Under the pieces are notes generated by a model, which did not search any database, was not told the origin of the DNA, and saw only the letters and a program-made list of their open reading frames with translations. A stretch of DNA of 64,000 bases from Anaerotignum sp. (lineage in GTDB: Bacteria > Bacillota > Clostridia > Lachnospirales > Anaerotignaceae). The position numbers were made by a program, and so were the translations under genes. The stretch covers positions 68,412 to 132,411 of the forward strand of contig JAHHTW010000002.1 of the NCBI GenBank assembly GCA_020024265.1, given 5' to 3'. Of the stretch, positions 15,797 to 23,641 are shown piece after piece; the stretch's first letter is position 1, and every line of letters starts with the position of its first letter.

Positions 15797-17260
15797 TTAC
15801 TGTGCTTCTGATTTTTCAATATGACTGTCAAAAGCATGGCTGTAGTCCATCATGGCTTCTTCTTTTTCTTGCTTCAAGCGTTCCAATTCCTTTTCCACAT
15901 CCACCGTCCATGGGTGCTGTCCAATGATTGTTTCTGTAGACAAAATACCAACAGACTTTGCGCAGCTTTCAATGATATCATTTTCATTCAAAATCATATC
16001 TCGGTTGAAAATCACAGTGACCGCTTCCTGCTCAAAATTGCCTTCACCTTTTGTAATCATATCTTGATTCACAAACCATAAAAGCTGGGAAAATGCCGCT
16101 TGAAACTCTGTTTCCATACCGTTTGCATCCAGATCGATGTCAGAGTACATGGATTGTATATTCATTTGGTTTGGGCTGCCACTCAAACGGTCATCCTTGG
16201 CATCAAACCCACGTGCATTTTCGATGATCGCTTTCTTGAGCAATTCCAGAATGGATTTGTAATTTTCAGCATTGACATCTATGGTAAGCGTTTCCACTCC
16301 ACCATCACCTCTTACTTTTACTGCGGAATATGTCATCAAGTTGTGTCTGAAATCCCCTAGATTTTCCCCTTCATAATTATGAATTACCAGAATCGTGTTT
16401 TGTGGTGTCTGCTCCATACCATTTTGGAAGTCAGAAAGCAAAGTATTGATACCATCCTGTAACGACTTGACACGCATAATCAAAGGTATTTCCTGCTTAT
16501 TGTATTTGAATGGTATCAGTGGAAACCGATTCCAATTATAAGCTTCTGAACCTTCCTCTCCTTGTACCACCAAATAAGGCTCATACTCTCCCAACTCTAT
16601 ATCAGGAACGAGTATATTTCCGTCCAAGACATACCGATACAGTCCATCTTTCTTGAATAGCTCCACACGTTCTACAGTCGTTTTTGTGCTGCCGTCCCAT
16701 TTTTCGTGCAGATATACACGTGCCGCTGCATCCAGTATCGTATGGTCATCATCTGCCCAAAACGGGAGAATCTCAAACGCAGGAAAACGGCGAAAAGATA
16801 ATTCCCCTTGCCGATTGTAGTACACAAACAACCAGCACAAACCACCGTTTAACGCATCTTCTCCGATATACTTCATCGTTCTTTGAAATGCCGCATCAAA
16901 CCGCTTTTTCAATAACGCTGCATATGTTTTATTCTCACAATCAAACGTCATCGGCTTACCCAGCAAATAATTTACCTTTTGGTCTACCATCTTTGCATAC
17001 TGGTTATCCAATATCTTGTTATTTGGCAGATTTTCAACGATTTGCAATTTGCCACCAGCACCGATTGCTGTTCGTTTTCTATGGAAAATATCCTGCTTGC
17101 CTGCATAGTAGTTTTCTCCAATGATTTGATTCATACGTTCCGGCGATTTCTTCCATGCATCAATCTCCCGCCCAAAGAATTCCAAGTCCGTCAATGCCTG
17201 TTTTGCTCCTTCTGTAATCAGGTGATTGATTTTATCCGTTTCTGTATTCAAAAATAGCAT
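15797..17260 (-). CDS. Portal protein (SPP1 gp6-like)
   Basis: The protein has 487 residues. It shows the SPP1-type portal pattern: GENYYAGKQDIFHRKRTAIG near residue 50, DNQYAKMVDQKVNYLLGKP, a central FPLIPFKYNKQEIPL, and a C-terminal MNIQSMYSDIDLDANGMETEF. The dodecameric portal forms the DNA entry vertex. It lies between the terminase and MuF genes, the standard packaging-module order. Confidence 0.93.
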   Translation of the reverse strand: MLFLNTETDKINHLITEGAKQALTDLEFFGREIDAWKKSPERMNQIIGENYYAGKQDIFHRKRTAIGAGGKLQIVENLPNNKILDNQYAKMVDQKVNYLLGKPMTFDCENKTYAALLKKRFDAAFQRTMKYIGEDALNGGLCWLFVYYNRQGELSFRRFPAFEILPFWADDDHTILDAAARVYLHEKWDGSTKTTVERVELFKKDGLYRYVLDGNILVPDIELGEYEPYLVVQGEEGSEAYNWNRFPLIPFKYNKQEIPLIMRVKSLQDGINTLLSDFQNGMEQTPQNTILVIHNYEGENLGDFRHNLMTYSAVKVRGDGGVETLTIDVNAENYKSILELLKKAIIENARGFDAKDDRLSGSPNQMNIQSMYSDIDLDANGMETEFQAAFSQLLWFVNQDMITKGEGNFEQEAVTVIFNRDMILNENDIIESCAKSVGILSTETIIGQHPWTVDVEKELERLKQEKEEAMMDYSHAFDSHIEKSEAQ

Positions 17261-17266
17261 ATCCCA

Positions 17267-17431
17267 TCACCTCCATTTACTGCTTGGGACCCAATAGCCA
17301 AACTTCTTTTGTTTACTCTTTTCCAAAACCAATGATTGGTGATTCAGTTCTATTTCAATCTTCAAACGCTTGTAGGGCAGCCTGTCTGCCAGCTGTTCCA
17401 TCAAGCTAAAAATTTCCTGATATTCAAACAC
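17267..17431 (-). CDS. Small phage protein between terminase and portal (54 aa)
   Basis: A GTG at 17431 gives VFEYQEIFSLMEQLADRLPY as the N-terminus and is preceded by AAAGGGAGG at 9-base spacing. The frame ends at 17267, six bases before the portal start. The product is basic towards its C-terminus (KSKQKKFGYWVPSSKWR). I do not recognise a family; the good ribosome site and tight packing support a real gene. Confidence 0.6.
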   Translation of the reverse strand: MFEYQEIFSLMEQLADRLPYKRLKIEIELNHQSLVLEKSKQKKFGYWVPSSKWR

Positions 17432-17453
17432 AGACACTTGCCTCCCTTTCCTT

Positions 17454-18785
17454 TTAATCAAAGCTGTATGTATCTCCCTCCAATATATCCTCCAAAGCGT
17501 ATCGCATCGCATCCATCAGATGGTTAAAATCATCAATTGGACGATTGATTTTTGTGCCAAACCTATCCTCTGCCCAAGTATAATTTGAAATCTCAGTTAT
17601 AAAATTTACACACTGTGGATGAATGATGATTTGATAGCCTTGGATGTACTGAATACCATTGTTGATACTGTCTTTGCCTTTTCTGGCAGCTCTGATACGA
17701 TATAAACCGGCATCTCGCAACTCATCAATGCTTTTCGGCTCGGCTGCATCCGCTTTGATGCGCTCTTTGGCATATCCCATGCCGGCTATTTTTTCGGAAA
17801 TAGCTGTATTTGTCAGTGCTTTTTCATATAGCTCATCAAATACCCATATTGTCTTTTCTTCCTCGCTGACCAAACCGCAAAACAAAGCGGTAGGGTCATT
17901 TGTATACCCAAAGTCCAAGCCAAATACCGATTTGACACCTGCCTTGGTACGGATTGTATGAACATCAAATGCTTGCTCCGTCCAGTTTTCATATACCAAA
18001 CCTTCTACAATACCCCAACCGCCCAAACCGGCAACCTGATAGCGGCGAGGATTGTTTTTCTTCATATTTTCAAAAACCTTGAGGTCGGAGCTGTCCAACC
18101 ATTCATTACACAGATAATTGGTTGTGGTAGCAAAAATCTCACCATCTAAAGAAGTCCAGCTATCATAGAACCTGTATATGGGATTCCATTGGGCATCCTT
18201 TCCAATGATTTCCCCAAAGAACCGCTTTCTGAGCCAATGCTTTTCATTCCAAGGATTGAACGACAATGTAATTTGTTTGAACAGTCCGCTTTCCTCCGGA
18301 ACAGCACCACGAATGGATTCATCCAGCATATCAAAATCAGATTCCTTCATGATTTCATAGGCTTCTTCGATCCAGCACCAGCATAAATACCCAACTTCCA
18401 CCGTAATGGATGTTACCTTAAGCGGATCATCCAGCCCACGGAAGTATATTTTCTGTCCGGTTGGTATGTATGTCATCTCCAACGGACTTTCTTTGATATC
18501 CCAGTAATCTTGTACGCATAAGCGATTGATTGCCCACTTCAATTCTGTGAAGCAGGAATCTTTCAGTGTCCGAAATACCTTACGCACAACAAGCGTATTG
18601 GCTTGTGGATATTGCATCATACGTTTAATGATGTTTAGAGCTGTGGTTTTGGATTTCTTGCTGGCACGGCTGCCTTTGCATACACGATATCGCCCCTTGA
18701 AATTCCAGAATGTTCCATAGCCTTTGCCAACAACTTCCGGCAGACGAATCACTTTCGCATTGGGTTCAATCCTCAAGCTGATCAT
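17454..18785 (-). CDS. Terminase large subunit
   Basis: This 443-residue protein has the two terminase domains. The N-terminal ATPase has an atypical Walker A-like loop (CKGSRASKKSKTTA, near residue 40) and a Walker B region (YLCWCWIEEAYEI). The C-terminal RNase H-like nuclease begins with FGLDFGYTNDPTA. It uses ATP hydrolysis to pump DNA into the prohead and cuts the concatemer. It overlaps the small-subunit gene by 20 bases. Confidence 0.95.
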   Translation of the reverse strand: MISLRIEPNAKVIRLPEVVGKGYGTFWNFKGRYRVCKGSRASKKSKTTALNIIKRMMQYPQANTLVVRKVFRTLKDSCFTELKWAINRLCVQDYWDIKESPLEMTYIPTGQKIYFRGLDDPLKVTSITVEVGYLCWCWIEEAYEIMKESDFDMLDESIRGAVPEESGLFKQITLSFNPWNEKHWLRKRFFGEIIGKDAQWNPIYRFYDSWTSLDGEIFATTTNYLCNEWLDSSDLKVFENMKKNNPRRYQVAGLGGWGIVEGLVYENWTEQAFDVHTIRTKAGVKSVFGLDFGYTNDPTALFCGLVSEEEKTIWVFDELYEKALTNTAISEKIAGMGYAKERIKADAAEPKSIDELRDAGLYRIRAARKGKDSINNGIQYIQGYQIIIHPQCVNFITEISNYTWAEDRFGTKINRPIDDFNHLMDAMRYALEDILEGDTYSFD

Positions 18786-19194
18786 CCCCCATGATCACAA
18801 CAGGAACCATCCCTTCCACCCCAACTTTATCTGTAAACAAACCAAACCGCTTGCCAAGCAATTCCGCAGCCTTCAATCGTTCCTTTGCTGAAACATCCAT
18901 ATTTGTAATGGTCTGAACCCCATCGCCGTCCAGCTTCAATACTTGCTCTGTATGCTCACCACGCATCATGGATGTAAGATACTGAAGCACCTCATCGGCA
19001 TCGGCAATTTTTGCAGAATGCAGCTTGTCCAGTTGTTCGTCAATGTATGCCCGAAGGTCAGGTTTTGAAAGGTTTTCACATCCCATTTGCTTTGCTGTCT
19101 TTGGCGAATACCCAGCCTTAATCGCTGCATCTGTAGCATTTCCGCTGATTAGGTATTCGTCACAGAACCTCTGCTGTTTTGGGGTCATAGGCAT
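18766..19194 (-). CDS. Terminase small subunit
   Basis: The protein has 142 residues. The N-terminal helix-turn-helix region (TPKQQRFCDEYLISGNATDA, then AIKAGYSPKTAKQMGCENL) is diagnostic of the Terminase_2 small-subunit family that recognises the pac or cos site. The central coiled region oligomerises and the C-terminal tail probably binds the large subunit. It is the first gene of the late leftward block, with a terminator hairpin just upstream. Confidence 0.93.
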   Translation of the reverse strand: MPMTPKQQRFCDEYLISGNATDAAIKAGYSPKTAKQMGCENLSKPDLRAYIDEQLDKLHSAKIADADEVLQYLTSMMRGEHTEQVLKLDGDGVQTITNMDVSAKERLKAAELLGKRFGLFTDKVGVEGMVPVVIMGDDQLED

Positions 19195-19212
19195 TCACCT
19201 CCTTGATTGCAT

Positions 19213-19236
19213 AAAAAAAGCACCCATCAAGGGTGC
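19213..19236 (-). terminator. Intrinsic terminator before the terminase genes
   Basis: On the minus strand, GCACCC-TTGAT-GGGTGC is followed by seven T residues. It stands between the early region and the terminase small-subunit gene. It could stop leftward early transcription before the late genes, so late expression would need antitermination or a separate late promoter. Confidence 0.7.
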
Positions 19237-19271
19237 AATCATATTTTTTCTTGTAAAATCAACATTTTTTA

Positions 19272-19300
19272 TTGACACGTACGTGTATTTCTGGTATCAT
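19272..19300 (+). promoter_or_regulatory. Sigma-A promoter with palindromic operator
   Basis: TTGACA (19272-19277) and TATCAT (19295-19300) are separated by 17 bases. A perfect 12-base palindrome ACACGTACGTGT (19275-19286) overlaps the -35 box and spacer, a classic repressor position. The ribbon-helix-helix protein encoded in the same small operon is the natural candidate to bind it (inference). Confidence 0.75.
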
Positions 19301-19328
19301 AAGAGTATAGAAAGGAGGTGCAAAGAAT

Positions 19329-19442
19329 ATGGACAAACAAATAGGCAAGCTGATAAAAGTGGTGCGAGCACTTACTCAACTTGCCTTAGAAATCGGAACA
19401 CTTATCGCCGTTGTGAAAATGGTGATAGAAAGTATCCGATAA
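19329..19442 (+). CDS. Short hydrophobic/amphipathic peptide (37 aa)
   Basis: A 38-codon frame starts at ATG 19329 with AGGAGGTG 8 bases upstream and a strong promoter 30 bases further up. It encodes MDKQIGKLIKVVRALTQLAL, then EIGTLIAVVKMVIESIR. The sequence is one continuous amphipathic-to-hydrophobic helix with basic residues spread along it, as in membrane-active peptides. No family is recognised. The strong signals for transcription and translation make it a convincing gene in spite of its size. Confidence 0.6.
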   Translation: MDKQIGKLIKVVRALTQLALEIGTLIAVVKMVIESIR

Positions 19443-19449
19443 AACCCAA

Positions 19450-19467
19450 GGGGAGGGAAACCTCCCC
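19450..19467 (+). terminator. GC-rich hairpin between the two small peptide genes
   Basis: GGGGAGG-GAAA-CCTCCCC forms a 7-base-pair stem with a GNRA-type tetraloop. It is not followed by a real T run, so it may be a transcript-stabilising or attenuating element between the first peptide and the rest of the operon rather than a full terminator. Confidence 0.45.
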
Positions 19468-19505
19468 ATATCAAAAATATATCATAAGTCCATTTCTTTT
19501 ACAAT

Positions 19506-19598
19506 ATGAAACATACAACCAAACAAATTTTTACTCTTGTGTGTTCTATTCTATGGCTCATTATTGTTGTTGTCGGTCTGGTTTTATTATTTACATGA
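19506..19598 (+). CDS. Single-membrane-helix peptide (30 aa)
   Basis: ATG 19506 to TGA 19596-19598 encodes MKHTTKQIFTLVCSILWLII followed by VVVGLVLLFT. This is a short basic N-terminus and one uninterrupted membrane helix, the layout of small membrane toxins and holin-like regulators. There is no strong ribosome site, so translation is uncertain. Its stop codon runs into the ribosome site of the next gene (TGAAAGGAG). The function is unknown. Confidence 0.42.
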   Translation: MKHTTKQIFTLVCSILWLIIVVVGLVLLFT

Positions 19599-19611
19599 AA
19601 GGAGTTTTCTC

Positions 19612-19788
19612 ATGTCTGAAGCAAAATATGCACGCCAAGCGGCATACAATCGCAAAACTTATGTCCGCTTTCCACTGGATTTACGCCCAGAAATTTTAGA
19701 AGCATTTAAGGCGAAATGTAAGGAAAACGGCACTACTCCAACAACTGAAATCAAAAAATTTATTAACACGTACATTGAAAAACAATAA
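19612..19788 (+). CDS. Ribbon-helix-helix (Arc/CopG-like) protein (58 aa)
   Basis: The start is ATG 19612 (MSEAKYARQAAYNRKTYVRF) behind AAAGGAG with 7-base spacing; a longer upstream frame has no support. The beta strand KTYVRFPLDL followed by two helices (EILEAFKAKCKENG and TPTTEIKKFINTYIEK) is the RHH fold. Such small dimers bind short palindromes and often repress their own operon, including in toxin-antitoxin loci. It ends the small rightward operon before a strong terminator. Confidence 0.82.
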   Translation: MSEAKYARQAAYNRKTYVRFPLDLRPEILEAFKAKCKENGTTPTTEIKKFINTYIEKQ

Positions 19789-19794
19789 TACCGC

Positions 19795-19825
19795 AAAAAG
19801 TACCCAGATATATGGGTACTTTTTT
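19795..19825 (+). terminator. Bidirectional intrinsic terminator
   Basis: AAAAAGTACCCA / TGGGTACTTTTT forms a perfect 12-base-pair stem with a 6-base loop, with T runs in both directions. It closes the rightward three-gene operon and also lies about 70 bases downstream of the leftward DUF1492 gene. Confidence 0.85.
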
Positions 19826-19895
19826 ATCCAGAAATCACATATACTTTCATACAATACCATAATAGCACATTTGAATGGGGCATTGTGGGGCATCT

Positions 19896-20303
19896 TCATA
19901 AAATTCTAAAATTTTTTAATGCCTGTCCATGTTTTTTGGTTGTATGCCGATAGCTATACCCCATTTCCACAGCAATCTTCTCCCAGCTCTGCCCCAAAGT
20001 ATATCGTCGTATCAAAATTTCCTTTTCTGTTGCATCCTGTATAGCATTGATCGCCTGTCTGATTTCCTGATAGGCAATCATCTGTACTTCTTTTTCCGCT
20101 TCCAATTCACACAACAACGCATCTAATTTCGCCATATATCCGGACAAATCATTGTGTTTATTTCCTTTTGGCATACCATCCCCAAACCCAACAGGGCTTG
20201 TTTGTAAACTCCGTAATTCCGCAATCTGCTCTGCAATCAAAGCTGATTTTCTCTTTGCTGTCAAAAACCGCTTCAAATACTGCTTTTTTTCATCGTTTGT
20301 CAC
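19896..20303 (-). CDS. DUF1492 sigma-factor-like phage regulator
   Basis: This 135-residue protein starts at GTG 20303 behind GGGAG. Its C-terminal part (EKEILIRRYTLGQSWEKIAV, then EMGYSYRHTTKKHGQAL) is a sigma region 4-like helix-turn-helix. Its N-terminal half is a coiled coil. DUF1492 proteins are common last genes of the early block in Firmicutes phages and are thought to activate late transcription. The position just before the terminase genes agrees. Confidence 0.8.
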   Translation of the reverse strand: MTNDEKKQYLKRFLTAKRKSALIAEQIAELRSLQTSPVGFGDGMPKGNKHNDLSGYMAKLDALLCELEAEKEVQMIAYQEIRQAINAIQDATEKEILIRRYTLGQSWEKIAVEMGYSYRHTTKKHGQALKNFRIL

Positions 20304-20339
20304 TATTTGTACTCCCTCCCAATCCCCTTTTTCTATTCC

Positions 20340-20462
20340 TCAATCTCTCACCAGTACAACACACGTCAACACCGCTGCCACTGCAAAAAACTGCCAAACA
20401 TCCGAGATATAACCGCAGTATGCAGCATATACCGCAGCAGCAAGCAAAACGCTATCTATCAT
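20340..20462 (-). CDS. Small membrane protein (40 aa)
   Basis: ATG 20462 overlaps the 3' end of the resolvase gene, and the frame ends with TGA at 20340-20342. It encodes MIDSVLLAAAVYAAYCGYIS, then a second hydrophobic stretch (QFFAVAAVLTCVVLV). Two short membrane segments with a polar turn are seen. The family is not recognised, and translational coupling is the only evidence for expression. Confidence 0.45.
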   Translation of the reverse strand: MIDSVLLAAAVYAAYCGYISDVWQFFAVAAVLTCVVLVRD

Positions 20463-21006
20463 CTTCTGTCCCCCCATCTATGCCATCCAAAAAATGCAAA
20501 ATATTCCCTTGCGTATGGATATCATATCCAGCAACTTTTACTCTGAATTTTTCCAAATCACTTTGCAACAAATACTTTCTGCCATACAGATTTTTCATAT
20601 TTTTCCATACAGACCAAGGGATGCGGTAAAAATCTTGCAGCATAAACGATACCAGCACAAAACACTCCGCTCCCATGGCTTCATAGGCATACATATTTTC
20701 TATTTGTGTTTCTGTCAGTCGGCTATATGCAATCCTGTCCGCATCTGTGTGCTTGGCTTCAAAAACAACCGTCTTTCCACCTCTTTGCGCACCTTTATAG
20801 TCCGGTTGTGCCTGTTTTGTGAAACACGCTTTGAATTGCCCTCTTTGATCCATTTGAGAGAGAACCTTCATGGGCTCCGGTGTTTTTTCAATCACCGCAA
20901 TTCCTTTTTCTTTGTAATATCTGCATGCAGCATCAATCATTTTTTCAAACAGCTCACCTGTCATCTTTGACCGCTGCCCCTGCAACACACTGCCTATCCT
21001 TTGCAT
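20452..21006 (-). CDS. RecU-like Holliday junction resolvase
   Basis: The 184-residue protein starts at ATG 21006 with a GAGGTG site. It shows the RecU/Hjc-type nuclease core: GELFEKMIDAACRYY, QPDYKGAQRGGKTVVFEAKH (acidic D and E-x-K active-site residues), and a C-terminal PWSVWKNM region. Phage resolvases of this type process branched DNA before packaging. It is translated between SSB and the small membrane protein. Confidence 0.83.
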   Translation of the reverse strand: MQRIGSVLQGQRSKMTGELFEKMIDAACRYYKEKGIAVIEKTPEPMKVLSQMDQRGQFKACFTKQAQPDYKGAQRGGKTVVFEAKHTDADRIAYSRLTETQIENMYAYEAMGAECFVLVSFMLQDFYRIPWSVWKNMKNLYGRKYLLQSDLEKFRVKVAGYDIHTQGNILHFLDGIDGGTEDDR

Positions 21007-21021
21007 ATTTTTTTCACCTCG

Positions 21022-21417
21022 TTAAAACGGCAAATCATCATCTTCCAGCTCATCTATTGGATAAAACCCATCATTTTCTTTTTCTGTGTTACTGCTTTCA
21101 GATTCTTTCTTACTGCCACAGAAATGCTGTTCTTCTACAAGAACCTCTGTCGTCCATCTTTTATTTCCACTCTTATCTTCCCAGCTTCTCACCTGCAGTC
21201 TGCCGACAACTGCCACCATCTGCCCTTTTACAAAATATTTTTCCGCAAATGTGGCAGCCTTTCCAAAAACAACACAAGAAATAAAGTCAGCTTCTTTCTC
21301 TTTGCTCCTGCGGTTCACTGCCAAAGTATATCTGCCAACCGCAATCTGCTCTGGTCCTTGACTGTATCTGATTTCTGGATCTCGTACAAGCCGCCCCATC
21401 AAAACAACCTTGTTCAC
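21022..21417 (-). CDS. ssb: Single-stranded DNA-binding protein
   Basis: The start is GTG 21417 (VNKVVLMGRLVRDPEIRYSQ): AAGGGGAG lies 9 bases upstream and the GTG overlaps the previous stop (GTGA). The product has about 131 residues. The OB fold includes YTLAVNRRSKEKEADFISCV and FGKAATFAEKYFVKGQMVAV. The acidic C-terminal tip (DELEDDDLPF) is the conserved partner-binding peptide of SSBs. It belongs to the phage replication operon with the HUH initiator. Confidence 0.94.
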   Translation of the reverse strand: MNKVVLMGRLVRDPEIRYSQGPEQIAVGRYTLAVNRRSKEKEADFISCVVFGKAATFAEKYFVKGQMVAVVGRLQVRSWEDKSGNKRWTTEVLVEEQHFCGSKKESESSNTEKENDGFYPIDELEDDDLPF

Positions 21418-21647
21418 CTTTTGTATCTCCCCTTCTTTTTCATACATGCATGAATCGCATCACTGCGCCTATTGTAAACGTCCCACATCGCTCGTTTTAC
21501 CTTTCTTTCTTCTTCTTTTTTCTGCTTGAGCTTCCCAGTCCAACCTATGTATAATGCACATCGTCCATGGCAATCCTCTGTTCGTACCTCACAACCCTTA
21601 CAGGGACAGTCAGAAATTTTTTTGTCTTTGTTTGGTATTGATATCAT
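21414..21647 (-). CDS. Cysteine-rich small phage protein (77 aa)
   Basis: The N-terminal half contains five cysteines and a histidine in a compact pattern (DCPCKGCEVRTEDCHGRC), which suggests a small metal-binding knuckle. The C-terminal half is basic (KQKKEEERKVKRAMWDVY). Such proteins are frequent next to SSB in clostridial prophages, but the function is unknown. It overlaps the initiator gene upstream and the SSB gene downstream by 4 bases each. Confidence 0.68.
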   Translation of the reverse strand: MISIPNKDKKISDCPCKGCEVRTEDCHGRCALYIGWTGKLKQKKEEERKVKRAMWDVYNRRSDAIHACMKKKGRYKR

Positions 21648-22387
21648 TTTACTTTCTTCACTTCCTCCCCATAATCCATACCCCCCTTTTTAATTGCTTT
21701 CATATATCGTACCCAGCCAATTTCCGGAAAGAAATTTTCTGTCTTGATATATAATTCATATCCTTTGGGAACACGCAACGGCTTTTCCTTTTTCCCCTTG
21801 CCTTCCTTCACCTGTTCGATGGTGACTTTCGGCTCTTTCAGGTTTCTGCTCCGTGTCCATCGCTTCATGCCTTTTTTGGTGTTCTCCTTACTGATGTATG
21901 TTGCCAGCTTGGTGTCCTTCTGGTTCTTCTTCAGGCTTTTGATTTTTACCAAGCCCCTGTCCCAGATACTTTGTAAAACCTCTCTTGCTTCTTTCATGGA
22001 AAACCCATCAAACCCATTTAAGATTACATGATGGTGTACTCTGCCTTCCGTTTCTGTTACCTGTATGTATTTCACTTCCCCAAAGCCGTTCCGCTTCCGC
22101 CACCTTTTCAGCCTTGCGAAAAAATTTTGCATTTCCTTCTTTGCTTCTTCCTCTGTGACAATCCTGTCATAGGTGAATAAAACAAAATAATCCGCTTCTC
22201 CGAAATTTGCATTGATGGTTCTTGTCAAATTCTTTCGTGCGATTGCCAGATTTCTCTTTTCCTGTTCTTCAGATGTAAGATTTTCATTTCTTCCTCTTTC
22301 GTATTTTTTCCCTACGGTTCTGGGGGAATAAAATTCCTCCACTTCGTATATATCTCCTGCCCATATCTTCTTTCTGTATTTTGGCAT
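21644..22387 (-). CDS. HUH endonuclease replication initiator (rolling-circle type)
   Basis: The protein has about 247 residues, starting at the second of two adjacent ATGs (22387) behind GAGG. Motif 1 is YFVLFTYDRIV (residues ~67-77), motif 2 is the HUH site GRVHHHVILNG (His 118 and 120), and motif 3 is LATYISKEN with a candidate catalytic Tyr 164. This order is that of rolling-circle Rep proteins. The enzyme would nick one strand at an origin and stay covalently bound to the 5' end. A long palindrome lies about 160 bases upstream. Confidence 0.82.
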   Translation of the reverse strand: MPKYRKKIWAGDIYEVEEFYSPRTVGKKYERGRNENLTSEEQEKRNLAIARKNLTRTINANFGEADYFVLFTYDRIVTEEEAKKEMQNFFARLKRWRKRNGFGEVKYIQVTETEGRVHHHVILNGFDGFSMKEAREVLQSIWDRGLVKIKSLKKNQKDTKLATYISKENTKKGMKRWTRSRNLKEPKVTIEQVKEGKGKKEKPLRVPKGYELYIKTENFFPEIGWVRYMKAIKKGGMDYGEEVKKVK

Positions 22388-22549
22388 CATGCATCCTCTT
22401 TCTTTTTCCCTATTCCACACTATGATATGCACATAAACTTAATTGCTATATGGACAGCCAAAAGGGACTTTCCCTCACTTTTTCTCTTGCCTTTTTCTCA
22501 CGCTTTGTGTTATGATAATAGTGTAGAAATATATTTTTTACAAAGGTTT

Positions 22550-22588
22550 GTCTGTCAATACCCACCGCATAAATAGGTATTGACAGAC
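22550..22588. repeat. 13-bp perfect inverted repeat, candidate replication origin or operator
   Basis: GTCTGTCAATACC (22550-22562) and GGTATTGACAGAC (22576-22588) flank a 13-base loop in the intergenic region upstream of the HUH initiator gene. On the minus strand no T run follows, so it is not a terminator for the leftward genes. One arm includes TTGACA, a possible -35 box for the initiator gene, with A/T-rich TATATT about 19 bases on. A nick-site hairpin or a Rep-autoregulated promoter are both possible. Confidence 0.5.
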
Positions 22589-22594
22589 TCTTTT

Positions 22595-23065
22595 TTATTC
22601 CTTGTTTTTTTTCTCTTTTTGTTTTCTGTGTGTCTTAGCATTTTCTTGGTTTGTCTTCGGCAGTAAAATTTTTCCATTTACTGCATTCAGATCAATGTTG
22701 ATTTTGATTCCTGTTTTCTGTTCTACATCCTCTGTCATATCCTTCCAATTTACAAAACCACCACACATGCAGTCAGTTTTTTTATCAAACCGCTCTGCAA
22801 ACCGCCTGAGCCTTATTTTTCCGAAATCAAATTCATCCATCAAAACTTCTAATGTCATAGTCAATACCGTTGCCATAACCAACTCTCGTACACGTTCTGC
22901 CGCTTCTGATGCTTCCAGTTGAGACACACGTCCGTTTATCTGAATCCCTGTGATATTCCGAATGGTAAGTTCTTTCTCCAGTTCTTCCAAGCCGCCTGCC
23001 TGTACAATCTTCTTTGCCAACGCCAAACCATCTGCTCTGCCTTGTTGGTAGTCTTTTAGTTTCAT
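22595..23065 (-). CDS. Phage protein of unknown function (156 aa)
   Basis: It starts at ATG 23065 behind AGGTGATATG. The N-terminal 25 residues (MKLKDYQQGRADGLALAKKI) form a helix seen in many clostridial phage early proteins. The middle contains two cysteines (DCMCGGF). The end is a strongly basic tail (KTHRKQKEKKNKE), which suggests nucleic acid contact. No domain is recognised. It is part of the early leftward operon. Confidence 0.6.
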   Translation of the reverse strand: MKLKDYQQGRADGLALAKKIVQAGGLEELEKELTIRNITGIQINGRVSQLEASEAAERVRELVMATVLTMTLEVLMDEFDFGKIRLRRFAERFDKKTDCMCGGFVNWKDMTEDVEQKTGIKINIDLNAVNGKILLPKTNQENAKTHRKQKEKKNKE

Positions 23066-23071
23066 GTCATA

Positions 23072-23641
23072 TCACCTTTCTTTTTTAGAATGTGTGTCCA
23101 TTTGTTTCAACTCAAATCTTGTACGCTCTGCCAGCAGCTCCAATGTTTCTGAAAATCGTTTTCTTTCCGGCTGATATTCTGCAATCACCGCCGAAAGCAT
23201 CATTCCTTCTTTTATGGCAATCAGACGCTTTCCACCACATTGTCGCAAAAACATCCGCTGGTATCCCATTTCTTTCTTGGTTGTTGGTGCCAAAAGCACA
23301 GCTTCCAGCCAAATGATACCTCTAAGCGTATAAATGGGAATAATCTCTGTTCCTTCATAAATAACGCTTACTCGTGCTTCATCTGCAGTCAGCTCTATTT
23401 CTTCCGGAAAATCATTTTGCAAAAACGGCTCCACATCATAGCTTTTTCCGGTTGTCCAATCTGATTTTTTATTATCCGGAACACCTATAATTGTCAACAC
23501 GGTTTCTTCATCCAATTCCGGCATCCCTTCCAGTATGTATGCTGCGCTTCCGGTGTTCAGCCACTGCATCCCGTCCTCATCTCGCAGCAGAATTGCCTTT
23601 TTTTCTCGTTTGGCAATACGCTTCATCTTGTCCCAATTCAC
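23072..23641 (-). CDS. Phage protein of unknown function (189 aa)
   Basis: The start is GTG 23641, overlapping the previous stop (GTGTGA). The sequence opens with a basic helix (NWDKMKRIAKREKKAILLRD) and continues with mixed alpha/beta segments, for example QWLNTGSAAYILEGMPEL and LTIIGVPDNKKSDWTTGK. Similar proteins are widespread early genes in clostridial phages, but I know no function. It is operonic with the genes on both sides. Confidence 0.6.
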   Translation of the reverse strand: MNWDKMKRIAKREKKAILLRDEDGMQWLNTGSAAYILEGMPELDEETVLTIIGVPDNKKSDWTTGKSYDVEPFLQNDFPEEIELTADEARVSVIYEGTEIIPIYTLRGIIWLEAVLLAPTTKKEMGYQRMFLRQCGGKRLIAIKEGMMLSAVIAEYQPERKRFSETLELLAERTRFELKQMDTHSKKER

